Origin: Vibrio diabolicus
GTDB lineage: Bacteria; Pseudomonadota; Gammaproteobacteria; Enterobacterales; Vibrionaceae
Direction of reading: 5' to 3'
DNA: 64,000 bases
Assembly: GCA_001048675.1 (NCBI GenBank)
Contig: CCKK01000020.1
Span: 496,001-560,000 of the forward strand
Below are positions 12,421 to 23,033 of this stretch, in pieces. The notes under the pieces are model-generated. The model did no database searches, had not been told where the DNA came from, and was given only the letters and a program-made list of their open reading frames with translations. Every line of letters begins with the position of its first letter. Within the stretch, counting starts at the first letter, position 1. The position numbers were made by a program, and so were the translations under genes.

Positions 12421-12449
12421 AAAAAACGGAGCAGTTTGCTCCGTTTTTT
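12421..12449. terminator. Bidirectional terminator between clpA and infA
   Basis: A 13-bp perfect stem AAAAAACGGAGCA/TGCTCCGTTTTTT with a GTT loop; it works symmetrically and mainly ends the aat-bpt-infA transcript. Confidence 0.88.
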
Positions 12450-12471
12450 ATTTGCATCCGAAAATCAGAGA

Positions 12472-12690
<219 letters not shown>

Positions 12691-12771
12691 TTAATCCTCT
12701 TTAGAAATTAGGCAATATTAGCGGGCTATATTCTGCCGCTAAATAGTAATTATGTAAAGTTGAGGCGTATT

Positions 12772-13473
12772 CTACCCTCGCCAACGCTGATTTACTAGCC
12801 TTTGGTGGCGTTGAAAGCGTGTTTTGTAGCTCATTGCTGGGCACTCATCAATCTGATAACCCAAATAAAGCCACTGTTGTTTGTTTTCTTGGCAGTATTT
12901 TATTTGATAGAGCACTGCCAAAGTGCCAAGAGATAACGGGTAGTCAGGGTCAAAAAAAGTATAAAATGCACTCGAACATTGAGTCATTACATCCGTTACC
13001 GCAATGGCAAGTAATTGATTTGACTCATCGTAAATATGTAAAAACAAAGTAGTCAGCCAGCTGGTCTGGGCAAACCGAGAAAATTCATCACGCTTTGGTG
13101 GGTACATAGTGCCGTTTTTGTGTCGTTTGGCAATGTAACGACTGTAAAGCGCAAACCATTCCTCATCCATTTCGGGTTTCATTTCCCAACGTAAAGGCTG
13201 TGCTTTACTGAGCAGCCTCTTCTGGCTTTTTGATAGCGTCACATCCGGAATCGAGACTCGAATTGGCTGGCAAGCATTACAATGCTCACAGTGCGGTTTA
13301 TATATGGTATCTCCGCTACGACGAAAGCCGTTGGCCATCAGCAGTTGATAGTTTTCTTCAGTATGCAGCCCTGCATCAAGTGCCACCGCCACACGCTCTT
13401 GCCGTTCAGGCAAGTAACTGCAAGGGTGATTATTCGTTAATCCAATTCGAATATGTTGTATATCCGTACTCAT
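12772..13473 (-). CDS. bpt: Aspartate/glutamate leucyltransferase Bpt
   Basis: A 233-residue N-end-rule aminoacyltransferase of the ATE-like family. The N-terminus carries the short cysteine cluster CSYLPERQERVAVAL followed by YKPHCEHCNACQPIRVSI, which includes the conserved Cys-x2-Cys-x2-Cys. The C-terminal half is the acyltransferase fold (YTFFDPDYPLSLGTLAVLYQIKYCQ). Bpt, characterised in V. vulnificus, attaches Leu to proteins starting with Asp or Glu and so makes ClpS substrates. The ATG overlaps the aat stop by 4 bp, which indicates translational coupling. Confidence 0.93.
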   Translation of the reverse strand: MSTDIQHIRIGLTNNHPCSYLPERQERVAVALDAGLHTEENYQLLMANGFRRSGDTIYKPHCEHCNACQPIRVSIPDVTLSKSQKRLLSKAQPLRWEMKPEMDEEWFALYSRYIAKRHKNGTMYPPKRDEFSRFAQTSWLTTLFLHIYDESNQLLAIAVTDVMTQCSSAFYTFFDPDYPLSLGTLAVLYQIKYCQENKQQWLYLGYQIDECPAMSYKTRFQRHQRLVNQRWRG

Positions 13474-14177
13474 ACTGAATCCTGCAAAACTTGGGGCTTA
13501 TAGGTATCAAATAGTGTTTGTTTTTCTCTTAAAGATAGTAGTTTTTGCATAAACTCGTTACGCTCTAGTTCAAATGCGCCAAGTGATGCCAAGTGCGAGT
13601 TCATAACCTGACAATCGATTAATTGACCTTGCTTTGACGCCAAATGGTTGCATAAGTACCACAATGCAATTTTAGATGCGTTATCTTTTAGGCTAAACAT
13701 CGACTCTCCGCAAAAAAGTTGACCAACGCAGATGCCATATAGTCCCCCAATGAGCTCGTTGTCATGCCATACTTCTACAGAGTGACAGTGACCAAGTTTA
13801 GCTAACTCAATGTAAGACGCTTGCATTTCCTCGTTGAGCCAAGTTTCCTCTGCAGGACGTGTTGATGAACATAGTCTAATCACTTCTTCTGTCGCGAAAT
13901 TGAGCGTTACTTTATAGTTATGTTTACGCTGAAATTTTTTGAGACTTTTAGACGGTTTAAACGCTAAGGGATCAAAAACAGCGCGTGGGGAAGGGCTCCA
14001 CCATAGAATAGGTTCTCCAGGACCATACCAAGGGAAAATGCCTTGATAGTAACCATTGAGGATTCTCATGGGATCTAAGTCACCGCCAAAAGCAAGCAAA
14101 CCATTGGGATCGCTGAGTGCTTTATACGGAGAGGGAAAGTTGAACGTATCATCGAGTTCAGTTAAATAAATAGCCAT
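13470..14177 (-). CDS. aat: Leucyl/phenylalanyl-tRNA-protein transferase
   Basis: A 235-residue Aat. Recognisable motifs are DPNGLLAFGGDLDPMRILNGYYQGIFPWY near the N-terminus, WWSPSPRAVF, ETWLNEEMQASYIELAKLGHCHSVEVW and GGLYGICVGQLFCGESMFS. It transfers Leu or Phe from tRNA to N-terminal Lys or Arg, making primary N-degrons. It is the first gene of an aat-bpt-infA operon and is divergent from the next gene by 36 bp. Confidence 0.95.
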   Translation of the reverse strand: MAIYLTELDDTFNFPSPYKALSDPNGLLAFGGDLDPMRILNGYYQGIFPWYGPGEPILWWSPSPRAVFDPLAFKPSKSLKKFQRKHNYKVTLNFATEEVIRLCSSTRPAEETWLNEEMQASYIELAKLGHCHSVEVWHDNELIGGLYGICVGQLFCGESMFSLKDNASKIALWYLCNHLASKQGQLIDCQVMNSHLASLGAFELERNEFMQKLLSLREKQTLFDTYKPQVLQDSV

Positions 14178-14213
14178 AAGAAGTCGTTACCAACATTAGA
14201 GTCAGAGGAGTTT

Positions 14214-14693
14214 ATGATGACCTGGTCAAGAAATATTGTGAAAGTATGGCTTTGGATCATACTGTTTTTCCCACTTGCCGCCAACGCAGCATATGAAAGA
14301 AATGTTGCCAAGCCGGTAAATGAAGTGGTGTATGGGAAGATTGACTCTGTCCGTTATATTACTCAGCAAGAGGTCGTTCAATCGAAAAATAATGGTTGGA
14401 AAACGCTACTTGGTGCCACAATAGGCGGTTTAGTCGGCAATCAATTTGGTGGTGGTACTGGACGAGAAGTTGCGACGGCAGTGGGTGCACTTGCAGGTGC
14501 AGCGGTTGCACAAAATCAAAGTAATTACCAATACACGGTTGAATATAAGTTAGTTGAGCTACTCATCAAAGTGAAGGGCGACAAGCTGATTAATGTTATC
14601 CAAGATGTTGATAAAAATATGCTATTTAGTCGAGGGGATGAAGTTCGTATCTTATATTTTGATGATGGAGTCAGGGTTGATATCGCTTATTAA
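14214..14693 (+). CDS. Glycine-zipper 2TM-domain envelope protein
   Basis: A 159-residue secreted or envelope protein. A signal peptide (IVKVWLWIILFFPLAANAAYE) is followed by a linker and a glycine zipper, ATIGGLVGNQFGGGTGREVATAVGALAGAAVA (about residues 70-102). Such zippers occur in SlyB/OsmB/RcsF-neighbour outer-membrane proteins and pack helices in membranes. The C-terminal 55 residues form a beta-rich tail (YTVEYKLVELLIKVKGDKL). No lipobox cysteine is seen, unlike SlyB. Two adjacent ATGs (14214, 14217) share the ribosome-binding site AGAGGAG. The function is unknown; it is not obviously linked to its neighbours. Confidence 0.75.
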   Translation: MMTWSRNIVKVWLWIILFFPLAANAAYERNVAKPVNEVVYGKIDSVRYITQQEVVQSKNNGWKTLLGATIGGLVGNQFGGGTGREVATAVGALAGAAVAQNQSNYQYTVEYKLVELLIKVKGDKLINVIQDVDKNMLFSRGDEVRILYFDDGVRVDIAY

Positions 14694-14984
14694 TCCTACG
14701 TTATTTTAACCTAAGGTAGCCTAACCAGGCATGCACAGTAGGGCTGGCTTATCGTCAAATAAAGTCGAAATAGCTTGCTGTTTCGTCGCGCCTCTTTCGC
14801 TCTTATTTACATCGCTGGCAATGCCTTTAATTCTGCATCTTTAGGCTACTTGAGTATATTCATAAATTAGCGCCGATTTGCTCTGGTTTTGTCGTGTTTT
14901 TTTGGGTTAGTCTGAATTCACGAAGAATTGTTTAGCTCTCATAAAAAATCGTATGTTGAGGGCACAAAGGATTATCAACTTTTA

Positions 14985-16265
14985 ATGGAAAGCCTAACGT
15001 TACAACCTATCAATAAAATTCAAGGGGAAGTGAACCTTCCTGGCTCTAAAAGCGTTTCTAATCGAGCTCTTTTACTTGCTGCTCTTGCTAAAGGCAGAAC
15101 TCGCCTTACTAACCTCCTCGACAGTGATGATATCCGTCATATGCTGAATGCGCTGACTAAACTCGGCGTTCAATACCAACTTTCCGAAGATAAAACAGAA
15201 TGTCTCGTTGAAGGCCTTGGGCGTCCGTTTTCTGTCTCAGAACCGGTAGAGTTATTTCTCGGTAATGCTGGCACTGCTATGCGACCATTAGCTGCGGCTC
15301 TTTGTCTTGGAGAAGGGGAGTATGTACTGACGGGCGAACCTCGTATGAAAGAGCGTCCAATTGGTCACCTTGTCACGGCACTGAAAGATGCTGGTGCGAA
15401 GGTTGAGTACATGGAGAACGAGAACTTTCCGCCTCTCAAAATAGTCGGTACTGGCCTAAAAGCAGGTACAGTTTCTATCGATGGATCCATTTCAAGTCAG
15501 TTCTTGACCGCTTTCTTAATGTCTGCGCCATTGGCTGAAGGTGAAATTCGCATCAACATCGAAGGCGAGTTGGTTTCTAAGCCTTATATCGATATCACCC
15601 TGCATATCATGAAGCAGTTTGGGGTCGATGTGATCAACAACGACTATCAAGAGTTTGTGATTCCTGCCGGTCAGCAATACATCGCTCCAGGTGATTTCTT
15701 GGTTGAAGGTGACGCGTCTTCTGCTTCTTACTTCTTAGCGGCGGCAGCCATCAAAGGCGGAGAAGTTAAAGTCACGGGTATCGGTAAAAACAGCATTCAA
15801 GGTGATATTCAATTTGCTGATGCGCTTGAAAAAATGGGTGCAGAAATTGAATGGGGTGATGACTACGTAATTTCACGTGTTGGTCAATTGAAAGGCATCG
15901 ATATGGATTACAACCATATCCCTGATGCAGCAATGACCATCGCGACAACAGCGTTATTTGCCGAAGGCACTACTGCTATTCGTAACGTTTATAACTGGCG
16001 TGTAAAAGAAACAGACCGTTTGTCAGCTATGGCGACGGAATTACGTAAAGTGGGTGCGGAAGTGGAAGAAGGGGAAGACTACATCATTGTCAAACCTGTC
16101 TCTCAGTTAAAGCATGCTGCGATTGATACTTACGATGATCATCGAATGGCGATGTGTTTTTCGCTGGTGGCACTTAGTGATACGCCTGTGACGATTAACG
16201 ATCCAAAGTGTACGTCGAAAACGTTCCCTGACTACTTCGACAAACTTAAGGCTTTAAGCTGCTAA
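14985..16265 (+). CDS. aroA: 3-phosphoshikimate 1-carboxyvinyltransferase (EPSP synthase)
   Basis: A 426-residue EPSP synthase; E. coli AroA is 427. Signatures include [18 protein letters not shown] near the N-terminus, [22 protein letters not shown] (the PEP and glyphosate-site loop, class I) and [25 protein letters not shown] with [10 protein letters not shown] near the C-terminus. It catalyses step six of the shikimate pathway. The start ATG 14985 gives the conserved MESLTLQPI; the 19 upstream codons are open but not family-like. Unlike E. coli there is no serC immediately upstream. Confidence 0.96.
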   Translation: MESLTLQPINKIQGEVNLPGSKSVSNRALLLAALAKGRTRLTNLLDSDDIRHMLNALTKLGVQYQLSEDKTECLVEGLGRPFSVSEPVELFLGNAGTAMRPLAAALCLGEGEYVLTGEPRMKERPIGHLVTALKDAGAKVEYMENENFPPLKIVGTGLKAGTVSIDGSISSQFLTAFLMSAPLAEGEIRINIEGELVSKPYIDITLHIMKQFGVDVINNDYQEFVIPAGQQYIAPGDFLVEGDASSASYFLAAAAIKGGEVKVTGIGKNSIQGDIQFADALEKMGAEIEWGDDYVISRVGQLKGIDMDYNHIPDAAMTIATTALFAEGTTAIRNVYNWRVKETDRLSAMATELRKVGAEVEEGEDYIIVKPVSQLKHAAIDTYDDHRMAMCFSLVALSDTPVTINDPKCTSKTFPDYFDKLKALSC

Positions 16266-16285
16266 ATATTCTGACCTGAAACAGG

Positions 16286-16317
16286 AAAGCCAGAGTGAAT
16301 AACACTCTGGCTTTTTT
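16286..16317. terminator. Bidirectional terminator between aroA and yciN
   Basis: A 12-bp perfect stem AAAGCCAGAGTG/CACTCTGGCTTT with loop AATAA, then TTT on the aroA strand and A-rich flanks; the genes are convergent. Confidence 0.85.
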
Positions 16318-16328
16318 GTTTTCCGCTA

Positions 16329-16577
16329 CTATTTAACCAGCGTAAATTCCTTGGAAAGGTGATGCGCTAAGTATTTGAACATATTGAATACTGCAGTCGT
16401 ATTTGAAGTTGGTAAACCTTTGTCATCAAGGAAGTATTCACCTTTAAAAACTAAAACACCTTCTTTTTCTTCTACGCTTGTTGCTCGCATCCCTTCGATG
16501 TAATCATCGTGTTCTTGGATGATTTGGTTAGCGATCAAAAGAAGGTCGAACTCTTCGATAAACGTTCTATCAGACAT
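16329..16577 (-). CDS. yciN: YciN family protein (DUF2498)
   Basis: An 82-residue soluble protein; E. coli YciN has 83. The family pattern is clear: LLIANQIIQEHDDYIEGM, VLVFKGEYFLDDKGLP, TAVFNMFKYLAHHLS. In E. coli it also lies beside topA, which supports orthology. The start at 16577 (MSDRTFI) matches the family length; the ATG 18 bp upstream has no better ribosome-binding site. The molecular function is unknown. Confidence 0.85.
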   Translation of the reverse strand: MSDRTFIEEFDLLLIANQIIQEHDDYIEGMRATSVEEKEGVLVFKGEYFLDDKGLPTSNTTAVFNMFKYLAHHLSKEFTLVK

Positions 16578-17016
16578 ACTTTTTCTACCATTCATTTCAG
16601 TTGAGAACGCTGAGTATACCTACAACTAAAATGGGTTTGCATGATTAATTCAGTCAATCGTTCACTTAGCCTAAACAGATCAATTTTTAGAGTGTAAGTA
16701 TGATTAGTTGGAGGATATGGAAGAGCCACTGAACGAAACTATTTTGTGATGGGTAACAAAATTTATTGCATTGGATTAGCGGATGCTAAGTTTGCCTGTT
16801 TAGATATGCCGCTCAATACCTTTCAGAACCCTGTCTCTTTGAAGTATAAAGACGATGAATTGTCAACCAATCGGATCTGAATTTACAAAAAAGCAGTTGA
16901 TCTTCTTTTCATCTCGCACAATAAGTAAAAAAAGAAGCAATGAAATAGAACATTATGCGGGTGGCCTTTAAACAAGGTTTCTACCCGCATTATTATGAAG
17001 GACGTTAGAGTCAGTT
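16578..17016. other. yciN-topA divergent intergenic region
   Basis: About 440 bp containing the topA and yciN promoters. An ATG at 16749 opens a 43-codon frame to 16880, but it has no ribosome-binding site and no recognisable similarity, so I do not annotate it. The 100 bases before topA contain GAAGGA some 20 nt upstream of the start. Confidence 0.5.
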
Positions 17017-19647
17017 ATGGGTAAATCACTCGTTATAGTGGAGTCACCAGCCAAGGCAAAGACGATAAATAAGTACCTTGGTAAAGACTTTATTGTTAAG
17101 TCTAGTGTTGGTCATGTGCGTGATCTGCCTACGGCCGGTCAAAGCACTGGTGAGAAAAAAGCCGCAGCCATCTCAACAAAAGGGATGAGTCCGGAAGAGA
17201 AAGCGCGCGTTAAAAAAGAGAAAGACCGCAAAGCGTTGATCAAAAAAATGGGGATTAACCCATATCATGACTGGGAAGCGAATTACCAAATCCTTCCAGG
17301 CAAAGAAAAAGTTGTCAACGAACTACAAAAACTCGCCAAAGACGCAGATTGCGTTTATCTCGCAACCGACTTGGACCGCGAAGGGGAAGCAATCGCATGG
17401 CACCTTCGTGAGATCATCGGTGGCGATGAAGAGCGATACAAACGTGTAGTTTTTAACGAAATTACGAAAAACGCGATCCAACAAGCTTTCCAAACACCTG
17501 GAGAGCTGAACATGGATGGTGTTAATGCCCAACAAGCGCGTCGCTTCATGGACCGTGTCGTTGGTTTTATGGTTTCACCTTTACTTTGGAAGAAAGTGGC
17601 TCGTGGTTTATCTGCTGGTCGCGTGCAGTCTGTTGCGGTGAAACTATTAGTTGAGCGTGAGCGTGAGATTAACGCGTTTGTACCAGAAGAATTCTGGGAT
17701 ATTCATGCGAATACGAAAACGAAAGACAAAGCGGACTTTAAACTACTTGTTGCTCAGAAAGATGGTTCTGCGTTTAAGCCAGTTAATGAGGCAGAAACCA
17801 AAGCAGCGATGTCTGTACTTGAGAATGCAAGTTATGAAGTATGTAAGCGTGAAGATCGCCCTACAAAGAGCAAGCCTTCAGCACCTTACATCACCTCTAC
17901 GCTTCAACAGGCAGCAAGTACACGTCTGGGCTACGGCGTGAAAAAGACCATGATGCTAGCTCAGCGCCTCTATGAGGCCGGTTACATCACTTATATGCGT
18001 ACGGACTCGACTAACCTAAGTGCCGAGGCTGTGGACGCTGTACGTGACTTTATTGGTTCTGAATTTGGTGATAAGTACTTACCAGCGAAACCGCTGACGT
18101 ATGGCAGTAAAGAAGGGGCACAGGAAGCGCACGAAGCGATCCGTCCTTCAAATGTGGGTGTTAAAGCGGAAGACCTGCAAGGTGTCGATGCTGATGCGCA
18201 CAAACTTTACGCTTTGATTTGGAATCAGTTTGTCGCGTGTCAAATGACGCCAGCAGAATACGATTCAACAACCATCAGCGTAAAAGCAGCAGAATACACG
18301 CTTAAAGCGAAAGGCCGTATCCTTAAATTTGACGGTTGGACTCGTGTACAACGTCCAATGGGCAAAAACGAGGATACAATCCTTCCTGCGGTACAACTTG
18401 GCGATAAGCTAAGCTTAGAGTCACTTGACCCTAAACAGCACTTTACAAAGCCACCTGCGCGCTACACTGAAGCAGCACTGGTTAAAGAGCTGGAAAAACG
18501 AGGTATTGGTCGTCCTTCGACTTATGCATCGATCATTTCTACGATTCAAGATCGTGGTTACGTAAAAGTTGATCAGCGTCGTTTCTACGCCGAAAAAATG
18601 GGCGAAATTGTTACCGACCGCCTTGATGACAGCTTTAACGATTTAATGAACTACGACTTCACCGCCCGCATGGAACAGAAACTGGACCAAATCGCTGAAG
18701 GTGAAGTGAACTGGAAAGCAGTGCTAGATAACTTCTTTGCTGATTTCACTGGCGATCTTGAAAAAGCGGAATTGGATGAGTCAGAAGGCGGTATGAAGCT
18801 AAACCATATCGTCATGACGGATATCGAATGTCCGACGTGTGGGCGCCCAATGGGTATCCGCACCGCTTCGACAGGTGTGTTCTTAGGCTGTTCAGGTTAC
18901 GCGTTACCACCTAAAGAGCGTTGTAAGACAACCATCAACTTGGGTGATGAAGAAGGCATTATTAACGTTTTAGAAGAAGACGTTGAAACGGCCGCGCTTC
19001 GTGCTAAAAAGCGTTGTCCGATCTGTGAAACGGCGATGGATGCATACCTGATTGATGACAAGCGTAAGATGCATGTTTGTGGTAATAACCCGAACTGTGA
19101 AGGCTACCTTGTTGAATACGGTGAGTTCAAAGTCAAAGGCTATGATGGTCCAGTTGTTGAATGTGACAAATGTGGCTCTGATATGGTGCTTAAGAACGGT
19201 CGCTTTGGTAAATACATGGACTGTACGAGTGAAACGTGTAAGAACACTCGTAAGATTCTGAAGAATGGCGAAGTCGCGCCACCGAAAGAAGATCCTGTTC
19301 ATTTCCCCGAGTTGCCTTGTGAAAACTCAGATGCGTATTTCGTACTTCGTGATGGTGCTTCAGGTCTATTTATGGCGGCAAGCAACTTCCCGAAATCTCG
19401 TGAGACACGAGCTCCTTTGGTTGCGGAACTGGCACGTTTTGAAGAGCGTTTGCCTGAGAAGTTCAAATACCTAGCGACAGCGCCGCAAGAAGATCCTGAT
19501 GGTCGTCCTGCAGTCGTACGCTTTAGTCGCAAAACAAAAGAGAACTACGTTCGTTCGGAAGAGAACGGCAAACCATCTGGTTGGACAGCGCTCTTTGTTG
19601 AAGGTAAGTGGGAAGTCACAGATAAGCGTAAAAAAGCGAAAGCATAA
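17017..19647 (+). CDS. topA: DNA topoisomerase I
   Basis: An 876-residue type IA topoisomerase. The TOPRIM domain begins [21 protein letters not shown] and includes the DxDxE motif in [15 protein letters not shown]. The catalytic tyrosine is in [14 protein letters not shown] (about residue 327). Three C-terminal four-cysteine zinc ribbons follow, at about residues 607-640 (CPTCGRPMG), 667-690 (CPICETAMD) and 713-745 (CDKCGSDM), then a basic tail ending KKAKA. It relaxes negative supercoils. The length agrees with E. coli TopA (865). Confidence 0.97.
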   Translation: MGKSLVIVESPAKAKTINKYLGKDFIVKSSVGHVRDLPTAGQSTGEKKAAAISTKGMSPEEKARVKKEKDRKALIKKMGINPYHDWEANYQILPGKEKVVNELQKLAKDADCVYLATDLDREGEAIAWHLREIIGGDEERYKRVVFNEITKNAIQQAFQTPGELNMDGVNAQQARRFMDRVVGFMVSPLLWKKVARGLSAGRVQSVAVKLLVEREREINAFVPEEFWDIHANTKTKDKADFKLLVAQKDGSAFKPVNEAETKAAMSVLENASYEVCKREDRPTKSKPSAPYITSTLQQAASTRLGYGVKKTMMLAQRLYEAGYITYMRTDSTNLSAEAVDAVRDFIGSEFGDKYLPAKPLTYGSKEGAQEAHEAIRPSNVGVKAEDLQGVDADAHKLYALIWNQFVACQMTPAEYDSTTISVKAAEYTLKAKGRILKFDGWTRVQRPMGKNEDTILPAVQLGDKLSLESLDPKQHFTKPPARYTEAALVKELEKRGIGRPSTYASIISTIQDRGYVKVDQRRFYAEKMGEIVTDRLDDSFNDLMNYDFTARMEQKLDQIAEGEVNWKAVLDNFFADFTGDLEKAELDESEGGMKLNHIVMTDIECPTCGRPMGIRTASTGVFLGCSGYALPPKERCKTTINLGDEEGIINVLEEDVETAALRAKKRCPICETAMDAYLIDDKRKMHVCGNNPNCEGYLVEYGEFKVKGYDGPVVECDKCGSDMVLKNGRFGKYMDCTSETCKNTRKILKNGEVAPPKEDPVHFPELPCENSDAYFVLRDGASGLFMAASNFPKSRETRAPLVAELARFEERLPEKFKYLATAPQEDPDGRPAVVRFSRKTKENYVRSEENGKPSGWTALFVEGKWEVTDKRKKAKA

Positions 19648-19670
19648 AAATTCACCATTAAAGTAATGTA

Positions 19671-19697
19671 AAAAGGCAGCGATATCGCTGCCTTTTT
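19671..19697 (+). terminator. Terminator of topA
   Basis: A perfect 26-bp palindrome, arms AAAAGGCAGCGAT and ATCGCTGCCTTTT, followed by more Ts. Confidence 0.88.
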
Positions 19698-20257
19698 TGC
19701 GTAGGGGCCGACAGTTTTCTCCTGCGTATTCTTCCTCTAATCGACCTTTCCTTACTTTAACAAGCACCATTGTCGCTAGAAAACACCAGAGTCACGATTT
19801 ATTGGTAGCGAACGTACTTTTTATGTAAAAAACATTCGTCGTAACTTTCATTTTGCGTTCATATATTTGTTATATATTAAGCTCAAAAAGTCGGTCGTGT
19901 AGTGAATCCGTTCGTAAATTGTTTTCATAATGTAATCGTTTGCTTTTGCATGTGTGATCTAGATATCGTCTTGAGTAAGCAAGAACTGTATGGAACACAG
20001 AATGGCGTATTAAAAATTGTAATTTAGAACCTGCTTAGATAATTTATTACAAAAATTAGTGCAACTGTGTGCATTTTGCGTCGAAAAATAAGAAAAGAGT
20101 GGACGTTGCATACTGGAAGTGCCGTAGCTTTTTTATCGTGTTGTAAGAGTTCAAAGAAACTCCTGATACGGTTACTAAATGTATTCGCTTGACTCCCCGA
20201 GTATGACTCATTCAAGCGAGTACCAAATCCAAGCTATAACGATATGGAGAACAACAA
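19698..20257. other. topA-glgC intergenic region
   Basis: About 560 bp with no credible ORF. It contains a half-matching CRP-like sequence, TGTGA-TCTAGA-TATCG, at 19953-19968, whose left half and centre fit the consensus but whose right half does not. The glgC ribosome-binding site (ATGGAGAACAACAA before ATG) is clear at the end of the region. Confidence 0.5.
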
Positions 20258-21475
20258 ATGGCTGGTGTTTTGGGAATGATTCTTGCTGGCGGTGAAGGCT
20301 CTCGTTTGAGACCTTTAACAGAATCTCGTAGTAAACCTTCGGTACCGTTTGGTGGTAGCTATCGATTGATCGATTTTGCTCTAAACAATTTTGTAAATGC
20401 GGATTTAATGCGCATTTACGTCCTCACCCAATTTAAATCTCAATCTTTGTTCCATCATTTAAAAAAGGGCTGGAACATTAATGGCATCACTGACCGCTTT
20501 ATCGATCCTATTCCTGCTCAAATGCGCACTGGTAAGCGTTGGTACGAAGGAACGGCGGACGCGATCTATCAAAACCTCCGTTTTATGGAACTAGAGGAAC
20601 CGGATCAAGTTTGTATTTTTGGTTCTGACCATATCTATAAGATGGATATCAAACAAATGCTGAACTTCCATTCAGAAAAGCAGGCTTCTCTGACGGTATC
20701 TGCATTGCGTATGCCACTAAAAGAGGCGTCTCAATTTGGGGTTATCGAAGTGGACAGTGAAGGTCGCATGATAGGCTTTGAAGAGAAACCAGCAAACCCG
20801 AAGTCAATTCCTGGCGATCCTGATTACGCTTTAGTTTCAATGGGTAACTACGTTTTTGAGGCTCAGGTGTTATTCTCTGAGTTGGTTGAAGATGCGGATA
20901 ATGAAGCTTCATCACATGATTTTGGGAAGGACATTATTCCTAAGATGTTCCCTCGAGGTGACGTGTTCGTGTATGACTTCAGTACTAACAAAATCAGCGG
21001 TGAAAGAGAAGAGGTGTACTGGCGTGACGTGGGAACCATTGATGCGTACTGGGAAGCGCACATGGATCTGCTAGAAAAAGACGCACCGTTTTCACTATAT
21101 AACCGTAAATGGCCGCTGCATACTTATTATCCTCCATTGCCGCCAGCGACATTTACAGACTCTGATAATGGCCGTGTTCAGATCATCGACAGTTTGGTAT
21201 GTAATGGCAGTTACGTCAGAGGCTCAAGAATAGAAAAGTCGGTGCTTGGGTTCCGCAGTAATATTGCATCTGCTTGCGATATCAGCGAATGTATCCTTCT
21301 TGGTGACGTGAAAATTGGCGAAGGCTGTGTTTTACGTCGTGTGATTGTCGATAAGGATGCCGATATTGCTCCTGGTACTCAGATTGGTGTGAATCTTCAA
21401 GAAGATAAAAAACACTTCCACGTGTCTGAGGAGGGCATTGTTGTTATTCCGAAAGGAGCTCGAGTTGGCTACTAA
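20258..21475 (+). CDS. glgC: Glucose-1-phosphate adenylyltransferase
   Basis: A 405-residue ADP-glucose pyrophosphorylase. The nucleotide-binding motif GMILAGGEGSRLRPLTESRSKPSVPFGG is at the N-terminus, FGVIEVD and EEKPANPKSIPGDPDYALVSMGNYVF form the sugar-phosphate site, and a left-handed beta-helix C-domain starts near residue 310. It makes ADP-glucose for glycogen synthesis. It overlaps the start of glgA by 11 bp, so the two are coupled. Vibrios of this group carry a second glgC on the other chromosome; which copy dominates cannot be told here. Confidence 0.95.
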   Translation: MAGVLGMILAGGEGSRLRPLTESRSKPSVPFGGSYRLIDFALNNFVNADLMRIYVLTQFKSQSLFHHLKKGWNINGITDRFIDPIPAQMRTGKRWYEGTADAIYQNLRFMELEEPDQVCIFGSDHIYKMDIKQMLNFHSEKQASLTVSALRMPLKEASQFGVIEVDSEGRMIGFEEKPANPKSIPGDPDYALVSMGNYVFEAQVLFSELVEDADNEASSHDFGKDIIPKMFPRGDVFVYDFSTNKISGEREEVYWRDVGTIDAYWEAHMDLLEKDAPFSLYNRKWPLHTYYPPLPPATFTDSDNGRVQIIDSLVCNGSYVRGSRIEKSVLGFRSNIASACDISECILLGDVKIGEGCVLRRVIVDKDADIAPGTQIGVNLQEDKKHFHVSEEGIVVIPKGARVGY

Positions 21476-22923
21476 CAACTTATCTATTCTGTTTGTAGCT
21501 TCTGAGGTTGAAGGTCTCATTAAAAGTGGTGGCTTGGCAGACGTTGCCAAGGCACTACCGGAAGCCCTTCAAAACCTACAGCAAGAGGTAAGAATTACCA
21601 TCCCTGCGTACAGCAGTATTGATAAGCTCGCTGACGCAGAAGTTGTATTAGAAACAGAACTAACATCATGGCCGCATACGGAGTATCGAGTTCTGCGGCT
21701 CATGCTAGGTCAAAATCCTGTTTATCTGATTGATTGTCAGCCGTATTTCAATCGACCATCGATGTATGCGGAGAACAACCAAGCGTATACCGATAACGGT
21801 GAGCGCTTTGCGTTTTTTAGTTGCAGCGTGTTTAGACATGTTGCCGAAGCTTGCTTTTCAGCCAGATATCATACACGCGAACGATTGGCACACTGGTCTT
21901 GTTCCATTTTTGCTCAAGCACAGGTATGGCAATGATCCGTTTTTTGCTCATACTAAAAGTGTCATTTCTATACATAATGCGGTTTTTAAAGGCGTATTTA
22001 GTTATGAAGACGTGCAGTGCTTGCCAGAGTTTCATTGTCGAAACGTTCCCGATGCTGCGGTGAGTGCAACGCATATTACTATGCTTAAAGCTGGTGTAAT
22101 GAATGCCGATAAGATAAACGCGGTCAGCCCTACGTACGCAGAGGAACTCAAAACAGAGCTTGGCAGTCATGGAATGGCTTGGGAGTTTCAGCAACGCGCG
22201 CAGGACTTAGTTGGTATTTTGAACGGTTGTGATTACAGTGCTTGGAACCCGGAAACGGATACTTACTTGCCAGTTAATTACTGCGCTGACCAACAAAGTA
22301 TGACGCAAGGCAAGAAAGCGTGTAAACAAGCATTACAACTGCGGCTAAATTTGCCTGAAAAAGATGTAGCCATGTTCGGTATGGTTTGTCGGTTGACCCA
22401 GCAAAAAGGTGTGCATTACTTGTTGCCTGCTTTGGCCGATTTTTTGAAGCACGATGTTCAACTAGTTGTCGTTGGGACCGGAGACCCTGTACTAGCCGCT
22501 CAGCTAGAAGAGGTTGCTGCACAGTTTTCTAGTAAATTTGTCTTCGTAGAAGCTTATGATAATGAACTTGCGCATATCGTTGAAGCGGGTTCTGATTTCT
22601 TTCTGATGCCTTCTGAGTTTGAACCATGTGGTTTAAACCAAATCTATAGTATGGCTTATGGGACATTGCCGATAGTACGTGGTGTCGGTGGTCTAAAAGA
22701 CAGCGTCAACGATTATGATGTGAACCCTTCTGAAGCGACGGGGTTTGTTTTTTTCGAACCGACACCGCAGGCATTGTTGTTAACGATGCTAAGGGCACTG
22801 TTGCTCTATGCTCAAAACGAACCTGAAGTGAATAAAGTACAGTTGCACGCGATGCAACAAGATTTTTGTTGGCAAAAGGCCGCAGAAGCTTATTTGCAAC
22901 TTTACAATTCGGCGTTAAATTAA
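21465..22923 (+). pseudogene. glgA: Glycogen synthase GlgA, interrupted by one +1 frameshift
   Basis: A GT5 glycogen synthase split in two frames. The first part has the ADP-glucose-binding ASEVEGLIKSGGLADVAKALP; the second has QPDIIHANDWHTGLVPFLL, FGMVCRLTQQKGVHYLL and the catalytic region MPSEFEPCGLNQIYSMAYGT. The shift lies between 21813 and 21822, in or beside a T6 run. Removing one T joins ERFAFF to the AACLDMLPKL sequence and gives 485 residues, a normal length. Translation probably starts at TTG 21465, 6 nt after AAAGGAG, inside the glgC end. With the frameshift taken literally, glycogen synthesis from this locus would be lost; a sequencing over-call is more likely. Confidence 0.9.
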
Positions 22924-22938
22924 CTTAAAATTGTAACG

Positions 22939-22966
22939 AAAGGCACCGAATGAGGTGCCTTTATTA
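22939..22966 (+). terminator. Terminator of glgCA
   Basis: A 9-bp stem AAAGGCACC/GGTGCCTTT with a 6-nt loop and a T-rich tail. Confidence 0.8.
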
Positions 22967-23033
22967 TCTTGAGTAAGGGGAGTGTGGTAGGATGGCTTTT
23001 TACTCAATAGCACGACCTTTTTGATACTTGAAT

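Noticed and set aside
14694-14984. Possible small gene or terminator before aroA
   Set aside because: Only a weak imperfect hairpin (around 14764-14783) without a T-tract; no ORF with a ribosome-binding site other than the extended aroA frame.
16749-16880. 43-codon ORF (MGNKIYCIGLADAKF...) between yciN and topA
   Set aside because: No ribosome-binding site, no recognised similarity and AT-rich context; it could be a gene remnant but cannot be supported.
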